64,000 bases of DNA from Aegilops tauschii subsp. strangulata (Eukaryota; Streptophyta; Magnoliopsida; Poales; Poaceae): contig NC_053039.3 in NCBI RefSeq assembly GCF_002575655.3, forward strand, positions 379,169,633 through 379,233,632. The letters run 5' to 3'. Shown piece by piece: positions 33,801 through 44,418 of this stretch. The first letter of the stretch is position 1, and every line of letters begins with the position of its first letter. A program made the position numbers and the translations under genes. Below the pieces are notes generated by a model. It did not search any database, had not been told where the DNA came from, and saw only the letters and a list, made by a program, of their open reading frames with translations.

Positions 33801-35010
33801 GGGACCCCCTTGACAGTTCGCCTTGAATAAAACTCCTCCAGCAAGGCCCAACCTTGGTTTTACCATTTGCGACCTATACCTTTTTCCCCCGGGTTTTCTA
33901 GAGCCCGAGGGTCATCTTTATTTTAAACCCCGGGCCAGTGTTCCTCTGAGTGCTGGTCCAAACTAGAGCCACTTGCAGCGCCACCTTGGGGAAACTCGAG
34001 GATTGGTTTTAGCTGTACGTAGTGTTCATCTGGTGTGCCCTGAGAACGAGATATGTGCAGCTCCTATCGGGATTTGTCGGCACATTCGGGCGGCTTTGCT
34101 GGTCTTGTTTTACCATTGTCGAGATGTCTTGTAAACCGGGATTCCGAGACTGATCGGGTCTTTCCGGGAGAAGGTTTATCCTTCATTGACCGTGAGAGCT
34201 TATGATGGGCTAAGTTGGGACACCCCTGCAGGGTATTATCTTTCGAAAGCCGTGCCCGCGGTTATGAGGCAGATGGGAATTTGTTAATGTCCGGTTGTAG
34301 ATAACTTGTCACTTGACCCAATTAAAATACACCAAGTGCGTGTGTAGCCGTGATGGTCTCTTCTCGGCGGAGTCCGGGAAGTGAACACGGTCTGTGTTAT
34401 GTATGACGTAAGTAGGTGTTCAGGACCTCTTCTTGGTCATTGCTAGATGACGTCCGTTCCATTGCTTCTCTTCTCGCTCTCATTTGCGCAAGTTAGCCAC
34501 CATATATGCTTTTGCCGCTGCAGCTCCACCTCTTGCACCTCTTTGTCCTACAAGCTTAAATAGTCTTGATCTCGCGGGTGTGAGATTGCTGACTCCTCGT
34601 GACTCACAGATACTTCCAAAACAGTTGCAGGTGCCGACGATGCCAGTGCAGATGATGGCGTCGACCTCAAGTGGGAGTTCGACGAGGAACGTGGTCGTTA
34701 CTATGTGTCTTTTCCTGATGATCAGTAGTGGAGCCCAGTTGGGACGATCGGGGATCTAGCATTTGGGGTTGTCTTATTTTTCATCTGGATTTTGGCCATA
34801 GTCGGTCTATATGATTGTATTTTGGATGACGTATGAATGATATTTATGTATTGTGTGAAGTGGCGATTGTAAGCCAACTCTTTATCCCATTCTTGTTCAT
34901 TACATGGGATTGTGTGAAGATGACCCTTCTTGCGACAAAACCACTATGCGGTTATGCCTCTAAGTCGTGCCTCGACACGTGGGAGATATAGCCGCATCGT
35001 GGGCGTTACA
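30839..35010 (+). repeat. 5' LTR of element B
   Basis: 4172 bp with ends TGTAAC...GTTACA as perfect 6-bp inverted repeats. A TATA-like box (TATTTATAAG) is at 31374-31383, and a very GC-rich block at 31430-31790. A donor-like GTGAGC follows at 31791. Two acidic coding blocks lie at 33306-33389 and 34631-34728. The motif TGCCATG is scattered over 32100-33460. Confidence 0.9.
33306..34728 (+). CDS. Putative spliced acidic peptide in the LTR of B
   Basis: Block 33306-33389 follows GGGTAG and has an in-frame ATG at 33323 ([17 protein letters not shown]). It ends at TTGCAG|GCAAG. Block 34631-34728 follows AGTTGCAG, continues in the matching phase with [19 protein letters not shown], and stops at TAG 34726-34728. 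The 1241-nt gap has GC-AG borders. Upstream, the GC-rich open frame that reaches the GTGAG donor at 31791 is also in matching phase 1, so a three-exon gene is possible. From the exon-2 ATG the product would be about 54 residues, strongly acidic, with an aromatic patch (RGRYYVSF). Function unknown. Confidence 0.48.
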
Positions 35011-35012
35011 AG

Positions 35013-35028
35013 TTGGTAATCAGAGCCA
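35013..35028 (+). promoter_or_regulatory. Primer binding site of element B (initiator tRNA-Met)
   Basis: TTGGTAATCAGAGCCA two bases after the LTR end; one extra A compared with the canonical TTGGTATCAGAGCC. Confidence 0.85.
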
Positions 35029-36164
35029 TCCCTGACTTAGGAGCCCCCTGCTTGATCGAATCGCTGGCGTTGTTGAGTCTAGAACAAAAATGTTTTGAGT
35101 CTTAGGATTATATATATCGGAGAGTAGGATTCTTTTTACTCCTCAGTCCCTTCGTCGCTCTGGTGAGGTCTCCTGACGTAGAAGTTTTGACTATTCTCTC
35201 CTCAAATTTCACTAAAAAAAATTTAGGATCACGCGGGTATCTTGGAATCGTTCCGATCGATTTGTGACGAGAACATTGTTCTTGGTGCCTCCTGTCATTT
35301 AGGGGTTGTGGCAGTGTCCCGGGGAGTTGAGCTCCGAGGTGTTGTCGTCACAATTTTATCGTTGCAGTTCTGGAATACCTGAGTTTCGCCGACATCGAAA
35401 TCTCTTTTATGCAGTTGTTGGTGAGATCACCTCGACGCCACCCAGTACTGGGGCGGGAGTTCGGGAGTATTGCCATAACTTGTATAACGGATGTTTTTCG
35501 AAGGTTGAGGTAAACGATTTCCGAAGGTTTCTTGGTTATGTGTTGACGGATGGATACAGCTGGATCTAGGGATTGCTAGTTTGGGTGATATATATTTGTG
35601 TCCCCTGTATCCCCTACACCAGATTGCATAACCAGAAAGTTTCGGGAGTTTATAAGTGGGAATTCTAGTAGCCTTAGGATATCTTTCCGACAGATGCATG
35701 ATATGAGATTGGGGTTCGACGTCTAGTGGTCCGCCTGTATACGGTTGATTTTACAGTGGTCTCCTTGTGTCTTAAAGAGTCCATGGCTTTGCCGACTCGG
35801 GGACGCTTCGTATGTCATGTGCACAGCCTTGTACATGATGGTGCTGTACGATTGAGCCCGTGTGGGCCCCACCACGAAAACTTCGGACGAAATATCTATC
35901 ATATGTTTGTTCCGGCTTATTTTGCAAGCCAATACCTTGTTTTATTTTGTATTCTGGTATTTGAGTTGCTTCGAATTCATTTGTTCATTCCATATCTTTT
36001 TCAAGTGGCTTCTCAACTTATGGAAGTGTGATGATTTACTACGGTATTCATTCGTTCATCTTCGTTCGAATGTTTATTGTGAAGACTATATGTTGCAATT
36101 TCTGTCCGTTGATTCTACTTATCTTTTGTCTATCAAGATGCTAACGGATGTCACCCTCTTCAGG
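35029..36164 (+). other. Leader of element B
   Basis: About 1.1 kb between PBS and gag. The gag frame is open from 35862, but the conserved start MAPPTRQNP is at 36165, so the upstream part is probably untranslated. No other ORF with a motif. Confidence 0.6.
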
Positions 36165-39100
36165 ATGGCTCCGCCAACGCGTCAGAATCCGGATCGCAAT
36201 GAAGGGAGTCAAGCGAACCCTCCGCCACCACCTCCACCTCCGGAGGCATGGCAAGCAATCATGGCAGCCACCAACGCCAATGCTCAGATGATTCTGCAAC
36301 TCTTGCAAGAACGTACTCAAGGGCAAGGCAATCAAGGCAATCAAGGTCAAGGCAACAATCAGTTCCACTTTGCCACTCTCAACCAGTTTCTCGCAAATCA
36401 GCCCAAGTCTTTCAGCTACTGTGCCGAGGCCACGGATGCCGATGATTGGCTCGTGGACATCAACAAGCATTTTGAATGTAGCAATGTCAGGCCTGAGGAC
36501 TTTGTCATGTTCGCTTCTTTCCAGCTCAAGGACCAAGCTGCTGATTGGTTTCAGCAATACAAAGATTCCAGAGGAGGTCGTGTGATCACTTGGACTGACT
36601 TCTGTCGGGACTTCAAACCGCACCACATTCCACAAAGTGTTGTTGAGAGCAAGCGTGAGGAGTTCCGCAATCTCAAGCAAGGAAACATGTCTGTGTATCA
36701 ATACAACATTCAGTTTCAGAAACTTGCTCGCTTCGCTAAACAAGACGTTCCTGATGAGAAGAGTATGATCTATCACTTCAGAGGTGGCCTTAAAGAGGAT
36801 CTGCAGTTAGCTCTCGTTCTTGTTGAGCCTACTCAGTTTGATCAATTCTACAATATGGCACTGAAGCAAGAGGCTGCTCAGCTCAAGTGTGAGGCTTCTA
36901 AGAAAAGAGTCAGAGACGCAGTTCAGTCTTCTTCTTCCTCACTTGTGACAGCTAAGCAACAGAAGTTCTGGTTGCCTCCTCCTCCTCCTCCGTTTCGTCA
37001 GCCTTACCAGCAGAAGAACAAAGGTGGCCATGGTTCTTCAAACTCTTCCAACTCTGGCTATCAGAACAAGTCTCAGAATCAAGCTCCAAAGTCCAATGCT
37101 CCTTATCACCGTCCACTCTCAGAGGTGACTTGCAACAAATGTCAGCAGAAAGGTCACTATGCTAACAAGTGCTTCAACCAGAGGCGTCTTCCTCCTCCTC
37201 CTCCTGTCAGATCTTCCAGCAATGCAGTGGTCAAGCATAATCCAAAGTTTGCAAAGGTGAACATGATGAATGCAGCTCAAGCGGAGGAATCTACTGATGT
37301 GATAATGGGTAATCTTCCTGTTAATGATATTCCTGCAAAAGTTCTTTTTGATACTGGTGCATCTCTTTCTTTCATTTCAAGACCTTTTGTTGCCAAGCAT
37401 GAATTTGTGACGGAAAAGATCCCTATCCCGTTGAAGATTGTGTCTCCGGGCAAGCAAATGACTTCTAATAATTGTGTCCCGGATGTTTCCATCAAGATAG
37501 GCGACTATAAATTTCAGTCTTCTCCAATTGTTCTTGGTGACTCGGATATTGATCTAATTCTCGGGATGGACTGGCTTTCTAAGCACAAGGCTCAACTTGA
37601 TTGTGCTGCCAGAGAAATTCAATTGACACACTCGTCTGAGGATGTGATTGTTTTTGCCGCTCGTGATGAAACCATTCGGTTTTTCTCTCTCAATGAGAAG
37701 GGCGAATTGGATGCCATCTCTCAAATTCCAGTCGTTTGCGAGTATCAAGATGTCTTTCCAGAAGAGCTCCCGGGTATGCCTCCGCACCGGCCAGTTGAGT
37801 TCGTTATCGATCTAGAGCCTGGTACTGTACCCGTTTGCAAGCGTCCATACAAGCTTGGACCAAACGAGCTGAAGGAATTGAAGAAGCAGCTCGATGAACA
37901 AGAACGTATGGGTTTGATCAGACCGAGTTCTTCTCCTTGGGGTTGTGGTGTTCTTTTTGTCAAGAAGAAGGATGGCACGGACCGACTTTGTGTCGATTAC
38001 CGTCCATTGAACAAGAAGACAATCAAGAACAAGTATCCACTTCCCAACATCAATGAGCTATTTGAGCAACTCAAAGGTGCTAAAGTATTCTCGAAGCTTG
38101 ACCTTCGTATGGGTTATCATCAGATTCGCATTCGTGAAGAAGATATTCCCAAGACAGCATTCAGAACAAGCTTTGGTTCTTATGAATATACTGTCGTGTC
38201 TTTCGGCCTTGTCAATGCTCCTCCGGTGTTCTCTCGGATGATGAATTTCATCTTCAACCCCTATACCAATGAATTCGTTCTGGTGTATCTCGATGATATC
38301 TTGGTCTTTTCCAAGAACAAGCAGGATCATGCCAAACATTTGCGATTGGTGCTCGACAAGCTCAGAGAGTATCAATTCTATGCGAAGTTCTCTAAATGTG
38401 AGTTTTGGCTCGATGAAGTTCTTTTCCTTGGTCACATCATCTCTGCCAAAGGCATCGCTGTTAACCCCGAGAAGGTGTCCGCAGTTCTGGATTGGGAACC
38501 TCCTCAAAATGTCAAGCAGCTCCGCAGTTTTCTGGGTCTTGCAAGCTATTGCCGAAGATTCGTTGAGAATTTCTCCAAAATTGCAAAGCCTCTTTCCAAC
38601 CTCCTACAGAAGCATGTGAAGTATGTCTGGTCTCCTGAGTGTGACGTTGCTTTCAACACTCTCAAACAGAAACTAGTCACAGCTCCTGTCTTGACTCCTC
38701 CTGATGAATCCAAGCCGTATGAAGTTTTCTGTGATGCTTCTCTCCAAGGTCTCGGTGCTGTGTTAATGCAAGAGAAGAAAGTTGTGGCATATACCTCTCG
38801 GCAGTTGAAGCCCAACGAGAAGAACTACCCCACTCACGATCTTGAGTTGGCGGCAGTTGTCCATGCATTGATTACGTGGAGACATCTCTTGTTGGGGAGA
38901 CAAGTGGACATTTTCACTGATCACAAGAGTCTCAAGTATATCTTCACTCAGCCCAACCTCAACCTCAGGCAGACTCGATGGGTTGAAATGATTCAAGAGT
39001 ACAATCCGAGTATTGAATATACTCCAGGCAAGGCTAATGTCATTGCAGATGCTTTAAGCAGGAAAGCTTATTGCAATAGCTTAATCCTCAAGCCTTTCCA

Positions 39101-39581
39101 ACCGGATCTTTGTGAAGTTTTCCGCAAGCTGAATCTCCAAGTTGTTCCTCAAGGCGTTCTTGCCAACCTCATAGTATCTCCTACTTTGGAAGATCAAATT
39201 CGTGAGGCACAACTCCTTGATGCCATGGTGAAGAAGGTGAAACGTGGTATCGACAAGGGTCTTCCCAAATACAAGTGCTATCGCATTGATGACAGAGACA
39301 CTTTGTTCTTCGAGGACCGGATTGTGGTTCCAAAAGGTGTTCTAAGGAAAGTCATAATGAACGAGGCGCACAATTCCCTCCTTTCCATTCATCCTGGAAG
39401 TACGAAGATGTATCATGACCTCAAGCAGTCGTATTGGTGGACTCGAATGAAGCGAGAAATTTCTCAATTCGTGAATGAATGTGATGTCTGCCGAAAGCAG
39501 AACACCAACGACCAGCTGGTCTCCTCCAACCTCTTGCTATCCCAGAATGGAAGTTTGATCATATCAAAATGGACTTCGTGA
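36165..39581 (+). pseudogene. gag-pol: gag-pol of element B (gag, protease, RT, RNase H, start of integrase)
   Basis: Open for 1138 codons from MAPPTRQNP. Gag has a Pro run and a capsid core ([30 protein letters not shown]), then a zinc knuckle [14 protein letters not shown] near residue 323. The protease site is [13 protein letters not shown] near 390, the RT box is [10 protein letters not shown] near 707, and RNase [18 protein letters not shown] near 852. The integrase zinc domain ([20 protein letters not shown]) follows. A single-base deletion near 39513-39516 shifts the frame, so this frame stops at 39581. The start was chosen by the conserved MAPP context, not at the longer upstream extension. 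Confidence 0.9.
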
Positions 39582-40268
39582 CTGGATTTCCAAAGTCCAA
39601 GCGCGGAAATGACGCTATCTTCGTTGTCATCGACAAGCTCTCTAAAGTGGCTCATTTCCTTCCTATCAAAGAATCCATCACAGCAGCTCAGCTGGCAGAG
39701 CTCTACACCTCCAGAATTGTCTCCTTGCACGGCATTCCACAATTGATTTCTTCAGATCGTGGAAGCATCTTCACCTCTAAGTTCTGGGACTCCTTCCAGA
39801 AGGCCATGGGCACAAACATTCGCTTCAGCACAGCTTTCCATCCTCAAACTAGTGGCCAAGTCGAGCGAGTCAATCAAATTCTTGAAGATATGCTCAGGGC
39901 TTGTGTCATTTCTTTTGGCATGAAATGGGAAGATTGTCTTCCTTATGCTGAATTCTCCTACAACAACAGCTTCCAAGCGAGTTCGGGCAAGGCCCCATTC
40001 GAGATTCTCTATGGCAGAAAGTGCCGTACCCCTCTTAATTGGTCAGAGACTGGTGAACGCCAACTTCTTGGCAATGACTTAATCACTGAAGATGAAGAAA
40101 TGTGTAAAGTCATCCGCGATAATCTCAAAGCCGCGCAATCGCGTCAGAAGAGCTACTATGATAGTAAGCATCGTGATTTGGCTTTCGAGATCGGAGACCA
40201 TGTCTACCTCAGCGTCTCTCCAATGAAAGGCACTCGTCGCTTCGGTATCAAAGGGAAGCTTGCCCCTA
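39517..40268 (+). pseudogene. pol: Integrase core of element B, truncated
   Basis: Continues gag-pol in another frame after the deletion. All three catalytic acidic residues are present: [24 protein letters not shown] and PQTSGQVERVNQ. Then come NWSETGERQLLG and the GKLAPR block, where the element is cut off at 40268. The frame runs on by chance to 40447 through LTR sequence of A and those residues are meaningless. Confidence 0.88.
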
Positions 40269-42221
40269 GACTTGTTTTGATCTTGGAGGTTCTTGCTTTT
40301 TATTGGGACTCAAACCAAAATGTTTTTCTTTTGGAAAAATGCCTTTGGAAAATTTCTTTGAAAATACTCTATAGCTTTTGGAATGATCATTTACCACTTT
40401 CAACAATTCCCTCTTGCCATGGCCTTAGTGAAAATCCACTCTCCTAACCCTTCCCTCACCTTTGGATCATGATTTACTTCAAATCCAGCAAGTTGGACCT
40501 CTCCATAAAATTATTTTTCCATTTAAATCTTATCAAAACAATTTATGTCTCCTATTCTAGCCCTTGGAGATTTACAAAGGAGCTACCATTTATGTCTTGA
40601 TTTTTGCCCCCAAACCTTTTTCCCTTCCTAGTCCTTTGAACCCTCAACCAAGACCCATGAAGATCCACTGGTCTTCAGTTCAAATTTTTCAAACTACACT
40701 TGCTGTAAGTTTGGACCAGATTTGTCAAATTTGGTGAAATTCATTCAAATCTTTCTCCAAAAATTCTGAGTAAAATCAGGCAGCCTCTGGGTGCATTGAG
40801 TGGTCACCTCACCAAGTCCCAGCCCCAGGAAAAATTTTTTGCTTGCCAAATTATTCTGTCGAACACCTGCAGGGCATTGTCAAAATCAAGTTCAGTCAAG
40901 TTCAGTTAACAGTGGCTGAACCACTGTCGTTTTCTTCAGTGTTCGATCTCAATCTCGCCAGTGCCCCGATGTCGCCTTGCTCCCCGTCCTCTCCCCCTTG
41001 TTCCTGCGCCGCACGATCCCCTGGAGCCTTGCGGACGTCGGCGACGAGCAGGAGGAGGTGCGCCGCCCCGTGACCGACGCCAGCGGCGGCTTTGCGGCCG
41101 CCAGAGAGAGGCGCGGCGCAGACGGCGCCACCCAGCGCCGCCCAAGCCACCGGAGCTCGCCGCGTGGCCTTCCACTCCCCAGAACGCGCTGCAACTCTCG
41201 TCGTGAACCGCAGGGCACGGAGCGCGCTCTCTGCTGCCGTCGGGCCCGTGCGGCCACCCCACCATGGACCGGCGCCATTACGCCAAGACCAACCCAGTTT
41301 AGCAGTGGAACGGCACCAGTAAACCTCCCTGATGCTGCCCGGCCACACAAACCCCCTGCTCAACCACTGCCTCGCCGTAATCGCTCGCCGGAGTGACCCT
41401 GTTCACGGCCACCCCCTCGATCCGCCTATAAATAGAGGCCCCGAGCTTCAACTCGAACCCCCACCACCTCTGCACTCCACCTAGACCGCGCCAAGCCACT
41501 GGAAGAGCCCCGGGGGAGCCTTCTTTCCCAGCTCCGGCCGCCGCGACCCGCCACGGGATCCAGCTCGATTCGCTCCCGTGCGTGCACCTCTGCCTCCCAT
41601 TTCTTGCCAGTAGCTCTCTAGTGCATCCCTCCTTCTGACCCGCGCTTCAATTCGAGGTTTGCAGCTCACCACCGGAGTTCCCCACCATCACCCGAGCCGC
41701 CGTCCGCCGGAGAAAGTGTCGCCGTCGACGTGGTGCTCTTCGTCGGTCGAGTCCACCACCCACCGACGCGGAAGGACTCGCTGAAGCTCTTGGTACCCTC
41801 CGATCTCCCTGACTCGCCGTGGTTCGACGCCGGCGTCCACCGCAGTCTTCGGGCGCCGGCGAGCTTTTTAAACCTGACATGTGGGACCCCCTGTCAGCCT
41901 CTCTTCTGTTTCCCCTCGCGAAACATTTTCTGTTGGCGCCTTCAGGCAAAATACGTTTTCCCTTTTGAGCTGGCGTGTTTCTTTCCGAAGCGTTTTCTGT
42001 TTTCTCAGTTTAAACCCTGGAACTTTTCTATTTCATTACAGATGAGTCCCTGGACAGAAACCTTTATAACTTTTTAATAAAAAGTGATTTTTGAGTGATT
42101 CTTTTTCTGACAGTCTTAAGATTTTGTCTAGTTTTTTATGGGATTTATTTGGAAAAAATTTGGAGAAGTTTTTGTGCACGCATTGGTTTTCACATTAGTG
42201 CCCGTTTCCGTTATGCCGTAG

Positions 42222-43859
42222 GTTCCGGAAGAGGTGACGGAGCCGCGAACTTCGCCGAGCTAGACTCCGACTTCTCCGAACCAGGCAAGCATGTTTGAAC
42301 CTTTGATATGATAGGTGTTTTGCATGTTTGCGTGAGAGGTTGTGCGTGGCATATGAGTATCGGTGAGTACCTCGTTGCTTGTGAGGCAACTACCCGCGTG
42401 TTCCAAAGTTGCGATGATCTCTGGTGAGAGATGGCCTAATCATGTGGTGACATGAAGGGCAGCAAGGTGGTACTGTTGTAGCATACCAGCCTTGCGTCAT
42501 CCGACAATTCCGACGTTAACGCGGACGGAGTCACGTTATCGTTCTTTTCCCTTCCGTGCTACCACATGTTTCTTTGCCAGGATACGGTTTAGTAAGTTGG
42601 TAACCTCTTTCCATGTACACACCAAACAGAGGGGCCGGGATGATGGTTCCATGGCCCTGGATTAAAGCCAGTCAACCGGTCAGGGGGCATGGGTGTTTCC
42701 GGTTGGGACCGAGAGGGGGGGCACCCCCTTAGAGCGCGCGTATAGAAATTTGATCCCATGCTACGCGAGGTTGTAGCCTCCCCGTCTCAAGGTTTTTCTT
42801 GAACGTTGCCGAGGGTGATCCCTGGCTTCGGAATGTTGAATGGGTGTGTACTGGTTAGACGCGTTTCTTCCAAAACACCATAAACGGAACTAGTCCCCGT
42901 GACTACTGAAATCCGTTGGCTGTGGTTAAGTACAAACTCTGCAGAGTCAAATCATTCCAAGTCATCGTATCCATGATCAAGTAGGGTGATCAGTATATCC
43001 TTATCTATCCTCGTGGAAATTTATCCCCGGTGAACAAGCTCAGGTGGTAACCCAGTTTAATTGTTATTCCTGCGGATGGACTAACCTCATATTTGTTTCG
43101 TACTTGTAATAATTTATGTTCTCAAGCTACTGAATTATTGAGCTACAATATAAGCCCTTTATGTGATGTCGCTCAGACGTCCAACTGTGGCATGTTTGCC
43201 TTTTACTTTCAATATAAGCCCTTTATGTGATGTCGCTCAGACGTCCGACTGTGGCATGTTTGCCTTTTACTTTCAATATAAGCCCTTTATGTGATGTCGC
43301 TCAGACGTCCGACTGTGGCATGTTTGTCTTTTATTTCTGTCATAAGCCCTTTATGTGGTGTCGCCCCGACGCCCGACTGCGGCATTATTATTCTTGCAGT
43401 TTTCTCTCGAGTCATTCAGACCCTCGTTTGGCACCAGTATTACTATTCTTGCAGTTTCCTCTCGAGGAGTCATTCAGACCCTCGTTTGGCACCAGTATTA
43501 CTATTCTTGCAGTTTCCTCTCGAGGAGTCATTCAGACCCTCGTTTGGCACCAGTATTACTATTCTTGCAGTTTCCTCTCGAGGAGTCATTCAGACCCTCG
43601 TTTGGCACCCAGTATTTATTTTGGGATTTCAGGAGGACTACCGCTCGACTTCTCTGCTATTATTTCCCATGCATTATTATCTCTCTGTCTGAACGCACCG
43701 GTTAATCTGTTCTTATGCTTCATGTTTACATTTGTTATATCTTATGTCCGAACTGTCTTGCGAGTACTTTCATAGTACTCACCTGGCTTGTTGATTTGGC
43801 CAGATGTTGACAAAGGCGATCTCTTGGATGAAGAGTTTGATAGCGAGTCCGACGCCTAG
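42222..43859 (+). CDS. Putative spliced acidic peptide in the 5' LTR of A
   Basis: Block 42222-42284 follows GCCGTAG, encodes SGRGDGAANFAELDSDFSEP and ends ACCAG|GCAAG. Block 43804-43859 follows TTGGCCAG, continues in phase 1 with DKGDLLDEEFDSESDA and ends in TAG (43857-43859). The 1519-nt gap has GC-AG borders and contains both tandem arrays. A TATA box (41427) lies about 800 nt upstream of the first block and an AATAAA about 225 nt after the stop. No ATG in these two blocks; exon 1 unresolved. Product very acidic, function unknown. Confidence 0.45.
43147..43360. repeat. 64-bp tandem repeat in the 5' LTR of A
   Basis: Three near-identical 64-bp units starting AATATAAGCCCTTTATGTGA at 43147, 43211 and 43275, plus a diverged fourth from about 43339. 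The same array is at 53017-53230 in the 3' LTR, so it is older than the insertion. Confidence 0.9.
43385..43612. repeat. 58-bp tandem repeat in the 5' LTR of A
   Basis: Units starting CTATTCTTGCAG at 43443, 43501 and 43559, with a diverged first unit at about 43387. Each ends with CCTCGTTTGGCACC. Also present in the 3' LTR (53255-53482). ORFs over this region are repeat-generated. Confidence 0.9.
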
Positions 43860-44256
43860 AGGAATCCCAGTCAGTCTTGTGCGATCCCGGATATTGGTCA
43901 CTTGTATTATATACGCTTCCGCCACCCGCAATATGTCTCCTCGAGCCTCACTCCGACGCTCGAAGAGCTGTAGTCTTCAGGAGTCATATCACCCGCTTCG
44001 CGGTGATATTTCCACCACCGTTATTATCGTGAGTTAGTAGTTATGCCACCCTATCCGCCGTTATGTTTTATCGGCATTCATGTAATAAATTGTTGGGCAG
44101 TCCCCGCTCAACCTTGTATTATATTCAGTACTCCTGGTATTTCTCTTCTGTGACCAAGATATTGTCTACCAGTGAGAAGGAATTCTTCTTTACTGGTCCG
44201 TAAAAGGGATTGGTCTCTCAATAATTATTTTTATTGAAAAACCGGTCGTGACAAGC

Positions 44257-44270
44257 TTGGTATCAGAGCC
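44257..44270 (+). promoter_or_regulatory. Primer binding site of element A (initiator tRNA-Met)
   Basis: TTGGTATCAGAGCC, three bases after the LTR end, a perfect match to the usual plant PBS. Confidence 0.92.
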
Positions 44271-44418
44271 AGGCTGACTGTAGGAAGCCACTAGGTGCGA
44301 TCGCTAATTGGTTATTAGCATCCTTTGTGCTTGTTCAGCATTTTGCAATTGTAGCTATTTTCTGTTGGTCATCATAAATTTATGACATGACTACTCAGAA
44401 TTTTGCCTACTTTTGTAG

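Larger units (their letters stand above)
30839..40268 (+). mobile_element. Element B: Tekay-type chromovirus, 3' end missing
   Basis: 5' LTR 30839-35010 begins TGTAACACCCC and ends GGCGTTACA, then tRNA-Met PBS, leader and gag-pol. It breaks off in the C-terminal part of integrase (after the GKLAPR block) at about 40268, where the sequence changes without gap to base 138 of the LTR of A. Chromodomain, PPT and 3' LTR are absent. The left TSD candidate is cacca (30834-30838); there is no right partner. Confidence 0.9.
40269..44253 (+). repeat. 5' LTR of A, second copy (LTR bases 138-4123)
   Basis: Starts abruptly with GACTTGTTTTGATC at the junction with B and runs to CGGTCGTGACA before the PBS. 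It has a TATA box at 41427-41434, two tandem arrays (43147-43360 and 43385-43612), acidic coding blocks, and an AATAAA at 44084-44089. It overlaps the first copy (29641-30838) and agrees with it against the 3' LTR at about ten positions I checked by eye. Confidence 0.9.

Noticed and set aside
35862..36164. In-frame extension upstream of gag of B
   Set aside because: Uses a far upstream ATG in leader DNA; the conserved start of this family's gag is MAPP at 36165.
40269..40447. C-terminal extension of the integrase of B
   Set aside because: This part is translated LTR sequence of A after the junction, open by chance.
43147..43612. CRISPR-like regular repeats
   Set aside because: Units are directly adjacent tandem copies without unique spacers, in a plant LTR; the same array is in the 3' LTR.
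43227..43775. ORFs of 116-182 codons with repeated peptides
   Set aside because: Generated by the 64- and 58-bp arrays; unit lengths are not multiples of three and the ORFs have no start context or motif.
44257..44270. tRNA gene fragment
   Set aside because: The tRNA-Met match is only the primer binding site; the same holds at 20663, 35013 and 9232.
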